Shown here one piece after another: positions 51,455 to 62,575 of a DNA stretch of 64,000 nt. The translations under genes were made by a program, and so were the position numbers. Source of the stretch: Apostichopus japonicus. Lineage: Eukaryota > Echinodermata > Holothuroidea > Aspidochirotida > Stichopodidae. The DNA lies in the NCBI RefSeq assembly GCF_037975245.1, contig NC_092577.1, positions 33,738,898-33,802,897 of the forward strand, read 5' to 3'. The notes beneath the pieces are model-generated. The model made no database searches. It was given only the letters and a program-made list of their open reading frames with translations, and had not been told where the DNA came from. Each line of letters begins with the position of its first letter. Position 1 is the first letter of the stretch.

Positions 51455-54400
51455 TTAGAAGAAATCGCTGCTATCGGGGGCATCCAAATCACGATACTGA
51501 ATGATAGGCCTGCAACGAGACAGAATAAGAAACTTGGATCAAGCAGCATTCGAGCAAAACAAAGAGAGCCTTTGGAAACTTTTCTTTCTTTTTTCTTGTC
51601 GGTTACAGTTAATATATATTTCTTTTCTTGCAGTGTACGGTATGATGTTTTGGACTCAACTTCAGAAGATCTAGTTTTAATAAGAACGGAGGCCGATTTT
51701 CAATCAGTCAGAATAAGAACTTGGATCGATCACAAAGAAAAGAGCCTGTGGAAACGTTTTTTTTTTGTCGGTTACAGTTAATATATATTTCTTTTCTTTC
51801 TTTTCTTGCAGTTAACTTGTATGATGTTTTGGACTTAACTTCAGAAGATCTAGTTTTAATAAGAATGGAGGCCGATTTTCAATCGGTCATTTACAAAAGG
51901 TCAAAGGTCAGAATGTTTCTATTACTTGATTGAATTAGGAGCTCTTGTTCTGTATCATCCCTTACCGTCTTGATCCGCCTTGCCTGGAATACGAAGGAGG
52001 GGTGTACCCGTAGGGGTCGTAGTTGGACCGGAGGGGAGGCTGAGGTTGATGCTGCTGCTGCTGTTGTTGCTGGTAGTTGTTCCCGCCAAAATTTCCTCCT
52101 GTAAAATACAAAGGATCGAATGGACGTTGTAGTCTTTGAAATCGATAACGTGGGAGAAAATATGCTTGGTCTCTTTCTGGGTCAGGGAACAGAGGAGGAA
52201 CTTTTAAGGCTCTAAACAAAGGGAGAGGGGAGAGAGATAGTGGAGAGGAGGGGTGAAGCTGGTATAACAAGCTCATATGTTTATTTAGGCTATTTTTCCT
52301 GTACATACCTCATATTTCAGGGAATATTACACCTCATATTGTGAAATTAAACATTTTGATGTTATTGGTTTAACTGCCCCATATGTATATATGGGCTTTC
52401 TGCATTTACATATGACCTCACTCTTCAGGGATTTTACGACTTTTTATCAGGAAATGATAATTTCCGTGTCACTCAGCTAATTTTGGTGGAATACATATAA
52501 AGCGATCACTGAGGGAAGTGAACAGGATCCCACGTTCCCCCCACCCCCCTCTCTCTCTCCACCTCATACTTTCACCTTCCCAAACTCTCATGAAAACGTC
52601 ACATGTAAGAGAGGATTACCTTGCTGGTTGAAGTTACCCCCTCCACCCGCTCCTCCTCCTCCTCTGTTGAAGTTGTTTCCCCCCTGTGGTGACTGCTGTG
52701 GTGGTTGTTGATTCCCAGGGCCATGGTTGTTCCCAAAGTTACCCTGCTGTTGGTTATATCCTCCACCTCCTGGTCCCCCACCACCTTGGTTCTGCTGGGC
52801 TGGTGGCTGGGCAGTGACTGGGGTAGGATCAGGGGGTTGGGGTCTATCCACATCTCCCAAGTAGTTGTTAAAGTACTCCACCTATGGAAAGTAGAGAGAA
52901 ATGATACCGGGGAATAATTTATCCGGGAATGCATGGCAAAGTGCTACACAAAATGGTGAAATTGCTAGACAAGTGCAAAGATATATAGCAGTTTGTGTTT
53001 ACAGAGGAACACATAGTACTTTACACGGCACACAATTCAGAGCCTAGAAAACTGCTTCACAAAACTTGAACACTAAACTATTCCTCTGGAGACAACAACT
53101 GTATTTACCAAAATGCTTACAAGACAAAAAACAAATTTTTTTTTTTTGTGCTTCATAGTCAGAAAAGATGCTTTGGTTCAAAAAGAATTCCCACACTAGG
53201 GAAACGACGATGTCACACCAGATGTACATATCACTTGGAGAAATTAAGGTTTTTATTCCAGGACCAGGAACCACTCCCTGTGAAAAGTGGCCAGTGGTTC
53301 ACAGGCTTTTGGTGAAACCAGAGGCCACTTGAGGGTGACAGGGGGCTATTCGAGATTTTCTCATCCATCACTTATACTCAGTTTGATATATACAGAACCA
53401 TCATGTAATAACACAAGGTCAGCCTTTCAACGTTTCATTTTTGTTTTCATTTTAATAATTGATTAATTAATTAATCATTTCATTTTGCATATATTTCTTT
53501 CTTTTTCAGACAGTAATTGATTGGTCAGGCTCTACTGAACTTTAGAAAATGGACTCTTGTATATTCCCAAGATCTAAAGGATGGGAGGGGGGGCTGTTTG
53601 GCATGTTATGGGGGATGGGGCAATTGACCCTTGGCTTCCATAAATGTTTACCCTTGAATGTACACGGATCTTGCCACCTGTGCTTTTTCAAAATTTAATA
53701 AAATTTACTCTTGTGAATGTTACAAAAAGTTAAATGTCACCTCTTTCCTGACAGCGTCTATTTTCTCAGAGTGTTTGTTGAAGATGTGCTTCCTGACGAA
53801 CTCTGGGCCTTTGAACTTCTTACCGCTGAGAGGACACAGCCACTTATCTTTGGCTAATTCTTGGGTGTTAGCCGTGATGAACTTTTCCACTTCAGTGGGG
53901 AAAGGGAGTCAAGGAGAATACGGAGTGACCATTAATAACATAATTCCAGAACTAACTACAACAAACCACCTTAGACAGATTGGAAGACTGGAGGAAGCCA
54001 AGTGGGGAGTGGTCACCCAGGGGTGGGGGGGTGGTGTGATGAGGTCAGAATGTACAGGGTTAGAAATGAATAATAAGAATACAAGAAATCACAAGGAATA
54101 AGTCTAAAATTCAGACTTGATTCATAGTCATTTTTCCTAGAAATTGGTAACCACAGCTTAAAGGTAGTCAGTATAGGCCCCAAGTTATAGCACGCTATAA
54201 TTGCTAGACGTTTTCAAAAAGTACTTTACTGGAGGTCTTTTCTCTTTAAATTGTTCTCAGACAGTTTTAAGAAACAGATGACTGAATGTCCAAGTGAGGA
54301 AAATTCCTCAAAGGTTGTAATTTAAACAGTTTAAGAACTTTCACCCAAAAGTGGCCAATACAACATACATTTGACCCACTCAGTATCAAATCTGTACAAC

Positions 54401-57400
54401 GGTAAAACGCCTTTAATATGCAACTACCTTCCCCCACCCCAACCCCACCTGCTCCACCAAAGAACAACTTTAAACATAAATCGGTGAAAGGTAACATCAA
54501 AGGATATGCCTCTTGGTCTTTTCTTCCAAGCTTTGATAGTTCATCTTGGGAAACAGCTGCCTTTTTGCTCATTAGTGGACTGATTTTCCTCTCAAAGTTA
54601 GTCTTCCAAGTATCCACTGGTAAGAAAAAATGAGAGATCCTTGTGTTAAAGAAATGAACAATACCAGTAGTAGAACTGATAGATTAATAGTAAAAACAGG
54701 TAAAAGTAAGGACACTGAATCAGTTAATACCAATATAGGAATGGCAAACAAAACTTATTGATTAATACCAATATATACATATAAATATATATATATGTAT
54801 ATATATATATATAGTTTTGGCAGTTCTATATTTTATTAATTGGAAATTAAGCTTGACTACTTAAGCTATTCCATTAATCTGTCACTGGGTTTTAGTATCA
54901 AAGTTATTCTTGATATAAATTTATCAAACCAAATTTGATAATCTGATTTCAACCTAATCAAACAAAATGAGAGACTTGTAGTAAGTCCAGACTCATATTC
55001 CACCACAATTACCTGTACTCTAATACTCTTATTTGCCCTCATGGAAATGTTGCTTAGTATAATCAGGCAGGCAGTTATTTTTACGATGCTTAAGCGACCA
55101 CAGATGTGGGAGAATGCCCGCAAGGGCTTATGGGTTACAACCTTCACATCGGGTGGCTTCTAATTCAATATATTTAACTCAAATTTGGAACCTTTTCAAT
55201 TCAGATGGGAAAAGGGTAAATTGCTCCTGCATGAAAAACCCACCTTAGTACAACCCAGCCAAGGATCAAACCCCAAACCTCCAGATTGCTAAGCATCATT
55301 GCTTCATATACCACCCCGCCTTTATCCACTTGGCCACAGAAGCCATCTTGGAAATCTACTAGGGTTTGGCACTCAGGCTAAGAGCCTTGTACTCATACCA
55401 CATAGAATTCTGGACTAGTTATTCATGCTTCTGTATTAATCATACTGCAATATGTCTGTAAATACTATGGACTTACTGTCTTTCTGAGTCAACCTGTTTG
55501 GTGGGTTTGCTCCTCGGACGTGCATCAGTCCACATCTGCTGGGCATGTCGTCCTCGATGTGGAATTTACTACAGCTGTAATAGTCCACTGAATGAACGAA
55601 CCTCAGGTAACACAGTAACCTGTCTAGAACCTGAAAAGATGGACAAACAAAATGGTTACTCTGTCCTCACTGGTTCAACGAGAAAAAAAAATATATATAT
55701 ATTTTTGGAGTTTTAACATTTTAATTGGTCCATGCATGGAGAATACCTCTCCTACTTCGTAAAGCATGTTTTTTTTCTTTGGAAATTTTCCAAATTTTCA
55801 TTGATAAATTTGTTTTCCCTTAGAGTTACAAAAAAATAGTCCTCTACATCTGAGGCGAGAGCCCAACTTCAGTGGCAGAGCTAATATTATTGAACTTTTC
55901 AACAGGACACAATCTTAAGATAGACCAAGTACTGCATAGCATCTGGACAAGGGATGATAAAAGACTTGTAATGGGTTATATGGGAGTAGAAGCAGGGAAT
56001 GTCTTTCTATTCCCCCTCCCGACAATCTCCCCCTCTCCCTCCCCCCTCCAGACAATCTCCCCCTCTCCCTCCCCCTCCCGACAATCTCCCCTCTCCCTCC
56101 CGACAATCTCCCCCTCTCCCTCCCAACAATCTCCCCCTCTCCCTCCCAACAATCTCCCCCTCTCCCTCCCGACAATCTCCCCCTCTCCCTCCCCTCCAGA
56201 AAATCTCCCCCTCTCCCTCCCGACAATCTCTCCCTCTCGCTCCCGACAATCTCCCCCTCTCCCTCCCCCTCCAGACAATCTCCCCCTCTCCCTCCCGACA
56301 ATCTTCCCCTCTCGCTCCCGACAATCTCCCCCTCTCCCTCACGACAATCTCCCCCTCTCCCTCCCGACAATCTCCCCCTCTCCCTCCCGACAATCTCCCA
56401 CTCTCCCTCTTCCTCCGGACAATCTCCCCCTCTCCCTACCCCTCTCCCTCCCCCTCCAGACAATCTCCCCCTCCCCATCCCCTCCCCACAATCTCCCCAG
56501 TAAAGTGTGCCGCTGAATGACCTACACATTGGACCTCTTACCTTGCTGCCCGCTGGATCCCTCTCAAACTGGATCTCATTCGAGTCTTCCTGCCCTTCCT
56601 CTCGTTCCTCCAAGTCCGACCCGAGCAGGAGCTGCTCCTCTGCGCTGGTCTCGTCCACCAAGAACTCGGTGATGTTTTCCAGGACGGGATTCCTCTCGTA
56701 GGTAGGGGGCGGGAGCAATTCCACCTCATTCTGGGGTTCTGCAGGTTTGGCAGGTAGGGGTGGAGCAGGTGGTGGCTCTTCTGGAGGATTAGGAGCATCC
56801 TGTCAGATGTAGAGAGAGAGAGAGATGGAGAGAGAAAAGAAAGGGTAAGTTTTCCATTACAGATGGAAATATAAAGCTTATGCATAGGAAAGGATGCAAG
56901 GTCACAGAGAATGTACATTGTTAACTTTAGTGGGCATTTTACCTTACCTAGTCGGTCATATGGTGATACAGATACCTATCTTTGTGGCACCACTAGGGAT
57001 TGGTGTGTGAAGGGTGTGCCCCTCCCCACCCTCTAACCCATCCCCTTACCCATCCCATTGTTTCTCTCTTTGCTTATCCATGGAGAGAAATGTTAAGCAG
57101 AGATGAAAAGCTGATAATTTTTTAAAAGTTTCATTCACTTTACATGTCCCTACCAGAAAGTGCATTCTTTAACTCAGAAGGTAGAATTATTATTAATGGC
57201 GAGAAAAGTGGATGGGCGGGGATTGGGGGAGGGAGTGGAGGCGGGGAGGGTGTGAGATATACGTACCTCAGATTCTTCGGGTTTCTTCTCCTCCTTCTTC
57301 TCCTCTTCCTTGGGTGGGGCGGGTGGTTCGGGTTCCACGTCAGGGTTGGTGGGCATCACCGATTTATCCCAGACTTTACTCTCCTCGTCGAGCAGTTGGA

Positions 57401-60400
57401 TCAGCCTGGCAGCCAACTTCAGGTCCGACTTGACTATGGTCTTGTGGGCGGTGATCCCGCTGACCGCTCGGATCCTGTGTGTCAAATCTCGGTTGACCAC
57501 GGGACTCAGCTCGCAGTCCTTCAACTGATGGGTGAACGAACAACACATGATCAAGAGAAGTGGCAAAACGGAAGGTGAGGAACATGTCAATCGGTATATA
57601 CTGAAGGAAAAAATACATATTCTACAAAGTTTTATCTGAAATATTGTGATGGACTTTGTGTCCATTACGAAACAAGTCGACAATGCTGGTTTTGGAGTGT
57701 CCATATGACCCAGGTTTCTCTATTGCTCAAGTTCTTTCTGGTGCTTAGGTGACTCACCCGAATGTTGCTGAGATTCCAGCAGATTTCTTTGATGTTTACG
57801 CTCCTGTCGAACGTGACCCAGCCGTGTCGATTCCAGGCCCTCTCTGGACTCGGGTCTGCGAGTGCAACACGCAAGTAGCCCTTATACCGCTTGCATACCT
57901 GTGGACAAATTACACCAAATAAACGACGTGAAAAGTTACTTGCCTGTTGGAGTGATACAAAATTGCAATCTTGGATATTAATGTAGACTGTCGGTTCAAC
58001 ACCCATCCTGTCAGCCTGTATCAGGGGCTATCAATTATGATACTTACCAAGGTCAGAGATAAAGGTTGAAGCAAAGGGACGAAGAGAACCAAAAACCGTT
58101 TCCATCTGTCTGTCTCACTCCATCTAGTATGGGCAATGTTTAGCTCAGAACTAAGGTACTAACGGCACACCTAGCTTGGGCAATGTCTAGCTCAGACCTA
58201 AGCCCTTAACGCCACAGCCTGTTACTTATTTCCCTCAAAAGTCAGTTTGATACAGAGCGACACAACTTACATAGCTTGGGCAATGTGTAGCTCAGACCTA
58301 AGGCCTTAACGGCACATCTAGCTGAGCAATGTCTAGCTCAGACCTAAGCCCTTAACGCCACAGCCTGTTACTTATTTCCCTCAAAAGTCAGTTTGATACA
58401 TATCGACACAACTTACATCGACTATCTCCTTCTTGGTGAGGACAGGGGCGATGTTGCGGAAGAACAGGGAGAAGGTCTTGTGCAGGGCCCTCGGCTTGGG
58501 TTCTTCATCTAACTCTTCCGGCTTTGGTGGTTTGTCTTCCTCAACTGAAAAATAAAAGAGGGTCAAACCTTGAATTGGTTCCGGGAAGTTCATAAAATTT
58601 ATAGGGATGAATGAGGCATATTAGGTCACATCCACCACAGATGAAACTTTTTTTTGCAAAACTTACTTTTCAGTTAATGCAGCTGTTTCACACAAACGGA
58701 AGAATTGGAGTTAGTACTTGCTCGGTTTTTTTAATTCTAGCGTATAATCTGTTTGCCTGTACTCATATGCAGCTTTCTGGTTTTGTACTTTGTGTGCTAG
58801 TGTCATTGTGCTCGTTGGTCTAGCATAGAATACTATTGGCAAGATTACAATACTGGTACTAGGGCTTAGAGCCATGTACTCATACTTGTACTGGTACCAA
58901 GGGAAATTCTGTTGGTACTCATACCAAGGGGCGTTCTACTTGTACTGGTACTCACAACAAGGGTAATTATACTGGTACTCATACCAAGGGGAATTCTACT
59001 TGTACTTATACCAGGGGAATTCTACTTGTACTGGTACTCAAAACAAGGGGATCCAACTTTAACTGGTACTCATACCAGGGATTTTACTTGTATTCTTACT
59101 CATAAAGGAAATTCTACTGGACTCACACTCATACCAAGGGGAATTCTACTTGTACTTGTACTCATACCAAGGGGAATTCTACTTGTACTTTCCATGATAA
59201 ATTGATCTATTTTTACCTTTCTTTCCGTCTGCACTTCCTTCGGCTGGTTTTGGAGGCTCCAGGGCTGGCTTGGAAGATTTGTTGCCTTCACTGTCAAGAC
59301 CTGCTGGAAGAGAAAAGAAACACCACACACACATACACTGGTAAGTTACAACATATGAATGATGGATAATTAACGATCTATTAAGATCTAAATATTGCTA
59401 CAAAGTACTGGGACCGAGGTTTGAATGTAAGGTTTGCTCATCTGGAAAAACAGCTTCCAAGAAGCTGAAAGTTGGACATCTCTGGAGAAACTTGAAACAG
59501 GTCTGGAACTTCTACGTATGGCTAGAAGATTTATGAATGACAAAACTCGACCAATTTTGTAAATGACAAGTTTGCCAAATTTGAGGAGCTTTGAAGGACC
59601 TTTTCTTATGATTGTCTGTAAAGATTTTCAGATTATCACAACTTAACTACAATGGGAAAAGGTTCATGGAGTTGCTAGCAGACCTGTCAAGTGTTATATT
59701 TAGCTCCAGATTGCTCATGTTTTTTGACGTTTCTCAGCTCTGCTTAGATATTTGTCTCGCGCAAAAATGTTGGAGCTATTATTTTCTATTGAATCTTTAC
59801 CATCGAACTCTGAAAGAATCACTTGTCTGCAGAGGCCAAGAGTGAAATTTGCACAGGTTAAACAGAGAGTCCATTCCAAAGATTTTCCTCTTTTACAAGT
59901 GAACAGAGGTAGAGTTATTAGCAAACCTGACACCCTTCCAAGGGACCAGCCGCCCTCCTCCCAGACTTTTGTAGGACCTCCCAAAGCTACAACCGAACTC
60001 TCAAATGAAAGGGATATTATTTACCTGGCGGTGCGGGTTCTGGGTCGGACTCACTATCTGACTCGCTGCCGCTACTAGAGCTATCGTCTGAGCTGTAGCT
60101 GTATTCTCTCTCTTTCCTCTTCTTCTTTCTCTGTTTTTTCTTGTCTTCCTCCTACGATAAAGAACAGTGTTCACAGCAAAGTGTATAAACCGACTGTGTC
60201 TACTTTGTATAAGAACATCAGGGCTGAGAGGATTTACCCAGAGATACATCAGCTTTTGGAATGCTGGGGGAAAGTCGTCTACAGCATTCCGGTGGAAATA
60301 GCCAAATGACCACCGAAGGCAACCTGTCAATAATCTTTACTCGCTAAATAATGAAATTATGTGCATGAGAAACTGGACATAGTAGTCTTTACTGACGGAG

Positions 60401-62575
60401 TAGTGACTTAAGGGTAGAAACTGCCCTGAAAGGATAGAACGCAGTAGTTGAGACTTCAAACACTGAATCCTACACACAACTGACTAGTCATGACCAGTTT
60501 CAACAGGTATATAAGTACTGTTGAATATACAAAACCATTTTCTAATTCAGGCTGATATTCAACGACTGCTCGAAATCGTGAACTATCACATAAACGCCAG
60601 ATAACAAAACATTTCTTAAACAGAGTCTCAAAGGAGAAACAGAGTGTTTGGAAACAAGAGATGAAAGCAATCAAACAAACAAACATACATACACAGACGG
60701 ACACAAGAACTTACGGCAGGTAGTTCCGCAGGTTCAGGGGGTTTAGCAGGCTCGCTTCTCTTTTCTTGTTCTTTCTCTTGCACCGGCTTGGAGTTGACAA
60801 GGTCCTAGTAAACAAACAAAGAGACAGATGCGCATAAATAATCATAATTAAATTAATTTATATAACTGAGAAAGAAAAATGCATGCCCGCTCGTTGGAGC
60901 ATTCCCCGTCAATTTCCTGTGGCATAGATTTGAAATATGTAGATCTCTAGGACAAACTAATTTGTTAAATCTTTCTGATATCTGATCTCACCTCTTTCTT
61001 GTCTTCCCCTTCCTCTGTCTCTGGTCTCTTCTCATCTTCGTCATCTGCCTCTCCTTCCTCTTTACTATCCCTGATGGAGAAGAGAATAAGTTCATAAACA
61101 AGAAGAAGAAAAAAAAACACTGGAAAGCTGCCTATTCATTCGTGTTTATTCATTTTCTACGAGGGGGGGTGGGGGGTCATAATTCTCCACTAATAATCAC
61201 GTCCGATGAATTGCCAAAAGCAAAATCATACTTTAAATTGAATTGTCAATACACTGCTGCTAACGTTTCCAGCATACCATGTATTATAAACTTTAGCTTC
61301 CAGTTTCCATCTTTTCTCTTCATCAAAGATGCCCCCACGCAATGAATCTATAACATTGGGGCACGGAAGAACCCTGTGAATAAATCATGTGACTCTCATC
61401 TGACTAATTCCTGCCTCTTCATTTTTTTACCCACTCCCATTTTTGCATAAAAGCAATCTTTAGCTCCACATACCGATGGCTGAATAAGGGAGTCCCTGAT
61501 TGGCTAACTATTTTGATAAGTGCCTCGCCCAAACGCCTAATGGACCTAATTATGCACTCCCACACGCCCCCCATATGACTTGCCATTGGTGGATTGAATT
61601 CCCATTGAATATCTTTATGGCCCAAATGACGAGCAATTTTCTCAGGTTCTAGATCCGCCAAGACTTCCTTTAGGTCCCTTTCACTTCCCTTGAAATTAGT
61701 ACCATTGTCTCTGATTATTTTCTTCCGACTACCTCTTCGACTAACGAACCACCGTAGCGCATTAACAAAGGAATCAGTGTTCATGGAACTGACTTACGAC
61801 TTTGAACCGTCTTCTTCTGGTTTGGGCTCCGGCGGTTTGATCTTCTTCTCCGCCGGTTTCTCCTTCTTCTCCTCCTCATCCTCTTCTTTGTCTGACTTGT
61901 CCTCAGAGTCAGGTATCTCTTCCAAAACTTCAAGATCAAAGTCCGTCCCTCCTTCCAGCTTGATCACAACTGTCAACGAAAGTCCACCGGATCAAAGAGA
62001 AAGAAAAGAAAAGAGAAAAAGAAAAGAATGAAGTCCTGATGTCCGATATGGTGTAGAAAATACATCCATACTGAGAAGCATATCACTAAAGCAAAAAAAA
62101 AAAATAATTTATCCTAAATGTTTAACAGAGCAGAAATACATCCTTTCAGAGGAGCATATCACTAAAATTTCCTTTAAAAATCCTAAATGCTTCAAACAAG
62201 GATATTCTGGGGGGGGGGGGGAGGGGAGGATTAATCTTTAAATCTCCAAATTTATTCCTGCAGGAAATGAGGTGTCTTCAAAGCTCTCTCGACATTAAGA
62301 ATTAATTTACTGTTTATTTGAACGTGGCCTGGATGTGAGCAATCACCGTTTTCCCTATCGGCCAATACCATTTTTGGGAACAAACACCGTTGAATTCAAA
62401 CTCACTCGTGTCCATGATTTTCATAAGGTCTGGCGCCGAGGAGGCGTCGAGCCCGCCTCTGGCTAGAATCTCCTTGTTGAAGATCTCCATGAAGATGTGA
62501 AGCCTCTGCCTCTGTCGTACCAGCTTCTTGTAGTTCTCTCGCTCCCTCTCGCTGGGGTGGTACTTCATCTTGAAC
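51455..62575 (-). CDS. SRRT: SRRT/ARS2, nuclear cap-linked RNA effector (5' exons outside the window)
   Basis: Minus-strand exons 62406-62575, 61798-61969, 60992-61070, 60715-60804, 60025-60151, 59217-59303, 58417-58544, 57758-57898, 57267-57524, 56542-56799, 55477-55630, 54508-54616, 53741-53894, 52620-52881, 51966-52098 and 51455-51509 join in phase to about 791 residues. The first begins at (W)FKMKYHP, matching human WFRSKYHP. After an acidic/Lys-rich segment and a Ser-rich [17 protein letters not shown] stretch come the RRM-like core ([33 protein letters not shown]), LDYY-type helices, the zinc finger [19 protein letters not shown] and a Gly/Gln/Asn-rich tail. It ends [13 protein letters not shown], matching the cap-binding-complex tail of human ARS2. 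ARS2 links the nuclear cap-binding complex to microRNA processing, 3'-end formation and RNA decay. One intron is U12-type. Confidence 0.96.
51519..51893. repeat. Two-unit tandem duplication, about 190 bp each
   Basis: The segment AGAATAAGAA(A)CTTGGATC ... GTCGGTTACAGTTAATATAT ... GATGTTTTGGACT ... GGAGGCCGATTTTCAATC occurs twice in a row with small differences. It lies in the last SRRT intron, directly upstream (in SRRT sense) of the terminal exon. Confidence 0.85.
53895..54507 (-). other. U12-type AT-AC intron of SRRT
   Basis: No GT donor fits the junction. The exon 54508-54616 is followed by ATATCCTTT, the exact U12 AT-AC donor consensus. The next exon is preceded by TCCTTGAC (branch A at 53909, about 14 nt upstream) and then ...CCCCAC, an AC acceptor. 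Splicing here restores GRKDQEAEVEKF, aligning without gaps to human GRKDPEQEVEKF. Confidence 0.88.
55195..55352 (-). mobile_element. tRNA-derived SINE-like segment
   Basis: On the minus strand, TGGCCAAGTGGATAAAGGC resembles a tRNA A box of the Leu/Ser type, and about 60 nt later GGTTTGATCC resembles a B box, followed by a unique body ending near CATGCAGGAGCAATTTACCC. Lies in an SRRT intron in the sense orientation. No clear tail. Confidence 0.5.
55990..56510. repeat. 22-bp minisatellite (CCCCTCTCCCTCCCGACAATCT)n variants
   Basis: About two dozen units, most of them near 22 bp, built on CTCCCTCCCGACAATCTCCC, with some expanded units. The plus strand is pyrimidine-rich, so the SRRT transcript carries G-rich runs. 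The array nearly touches exon 56542-56799 (about 30 bp away) in the intron after it. Confidence 0.93.
58129..58416. repeat. Tandem duplication of an SRRT intron end including the splice donor
   Basis: A segment from CAATGTCTAGCTCAGACC through CCCTTAACGCCACAGCCTG to CGACACAACTTACAT is present twice with a 145-bp offset, plus a partial third copy at the left. The ACTTAC/AT in the right copy is the real donor of exon 58417-58544 (AT/gtaagt on the minus strand). The left copy at about 58271 is an identical donor sequence without its exon. Confidence 0.88.
58870..59195. repeat. Minisatellite built on TACTCATACCAAGGGGAATTC
   Basis: Roughly ten units of variable length (about 22-35 bp) with GGTACTCATACCAAGGGG and AATTCTACTTGTACT. 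Found in the SRRT intron just left of exon 59217-59303. Frames opened by it are artefacts. Confidence 0.88.
61409..61797 (-). mobile_element. Fossil fragment of a BEL/Pao-type LTR retrotransposon (integrase region)
   Basis: The minus-strand translation has integrase-core landmarks typical of BEL/Pao elements: [18 protein letters not shown], then IIRDNGTNF, then [13 protein letters not shown]. Only this internal piece is present; no LTRs, reverse transcriptase or gag are recognised around it, so it is a broken relict of unknown age. It lies in an SRRT intron, and the recognisable homology begins within a few bases of the splice donor of exon 61798-61969. Confidence 0.85.

Noticed and set aside
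51413-51933. Plus-strand frames of 122 and 70 codons
   Set aside because: They lie antisense to the SRRT terminal exon and follow the tandem duplication at 51519-51893; no domain is seen.
54508-54616. GC-AG or GT-AG splicing of this SRRT exon
   Set aside because: A GC donor at 54509 gives the wrong phase for the next exon and loses conserved residues; the AT-AC U12 solution gives an exact frame and alignment.
55915-56724. Long open frames (269 and 214 codons) on both strands
   Set aside because: Apart from the SRRT exon 56542-56799 they are opened by the 22-bp minisatellite, which lacks stops; composition is purely the repeat.
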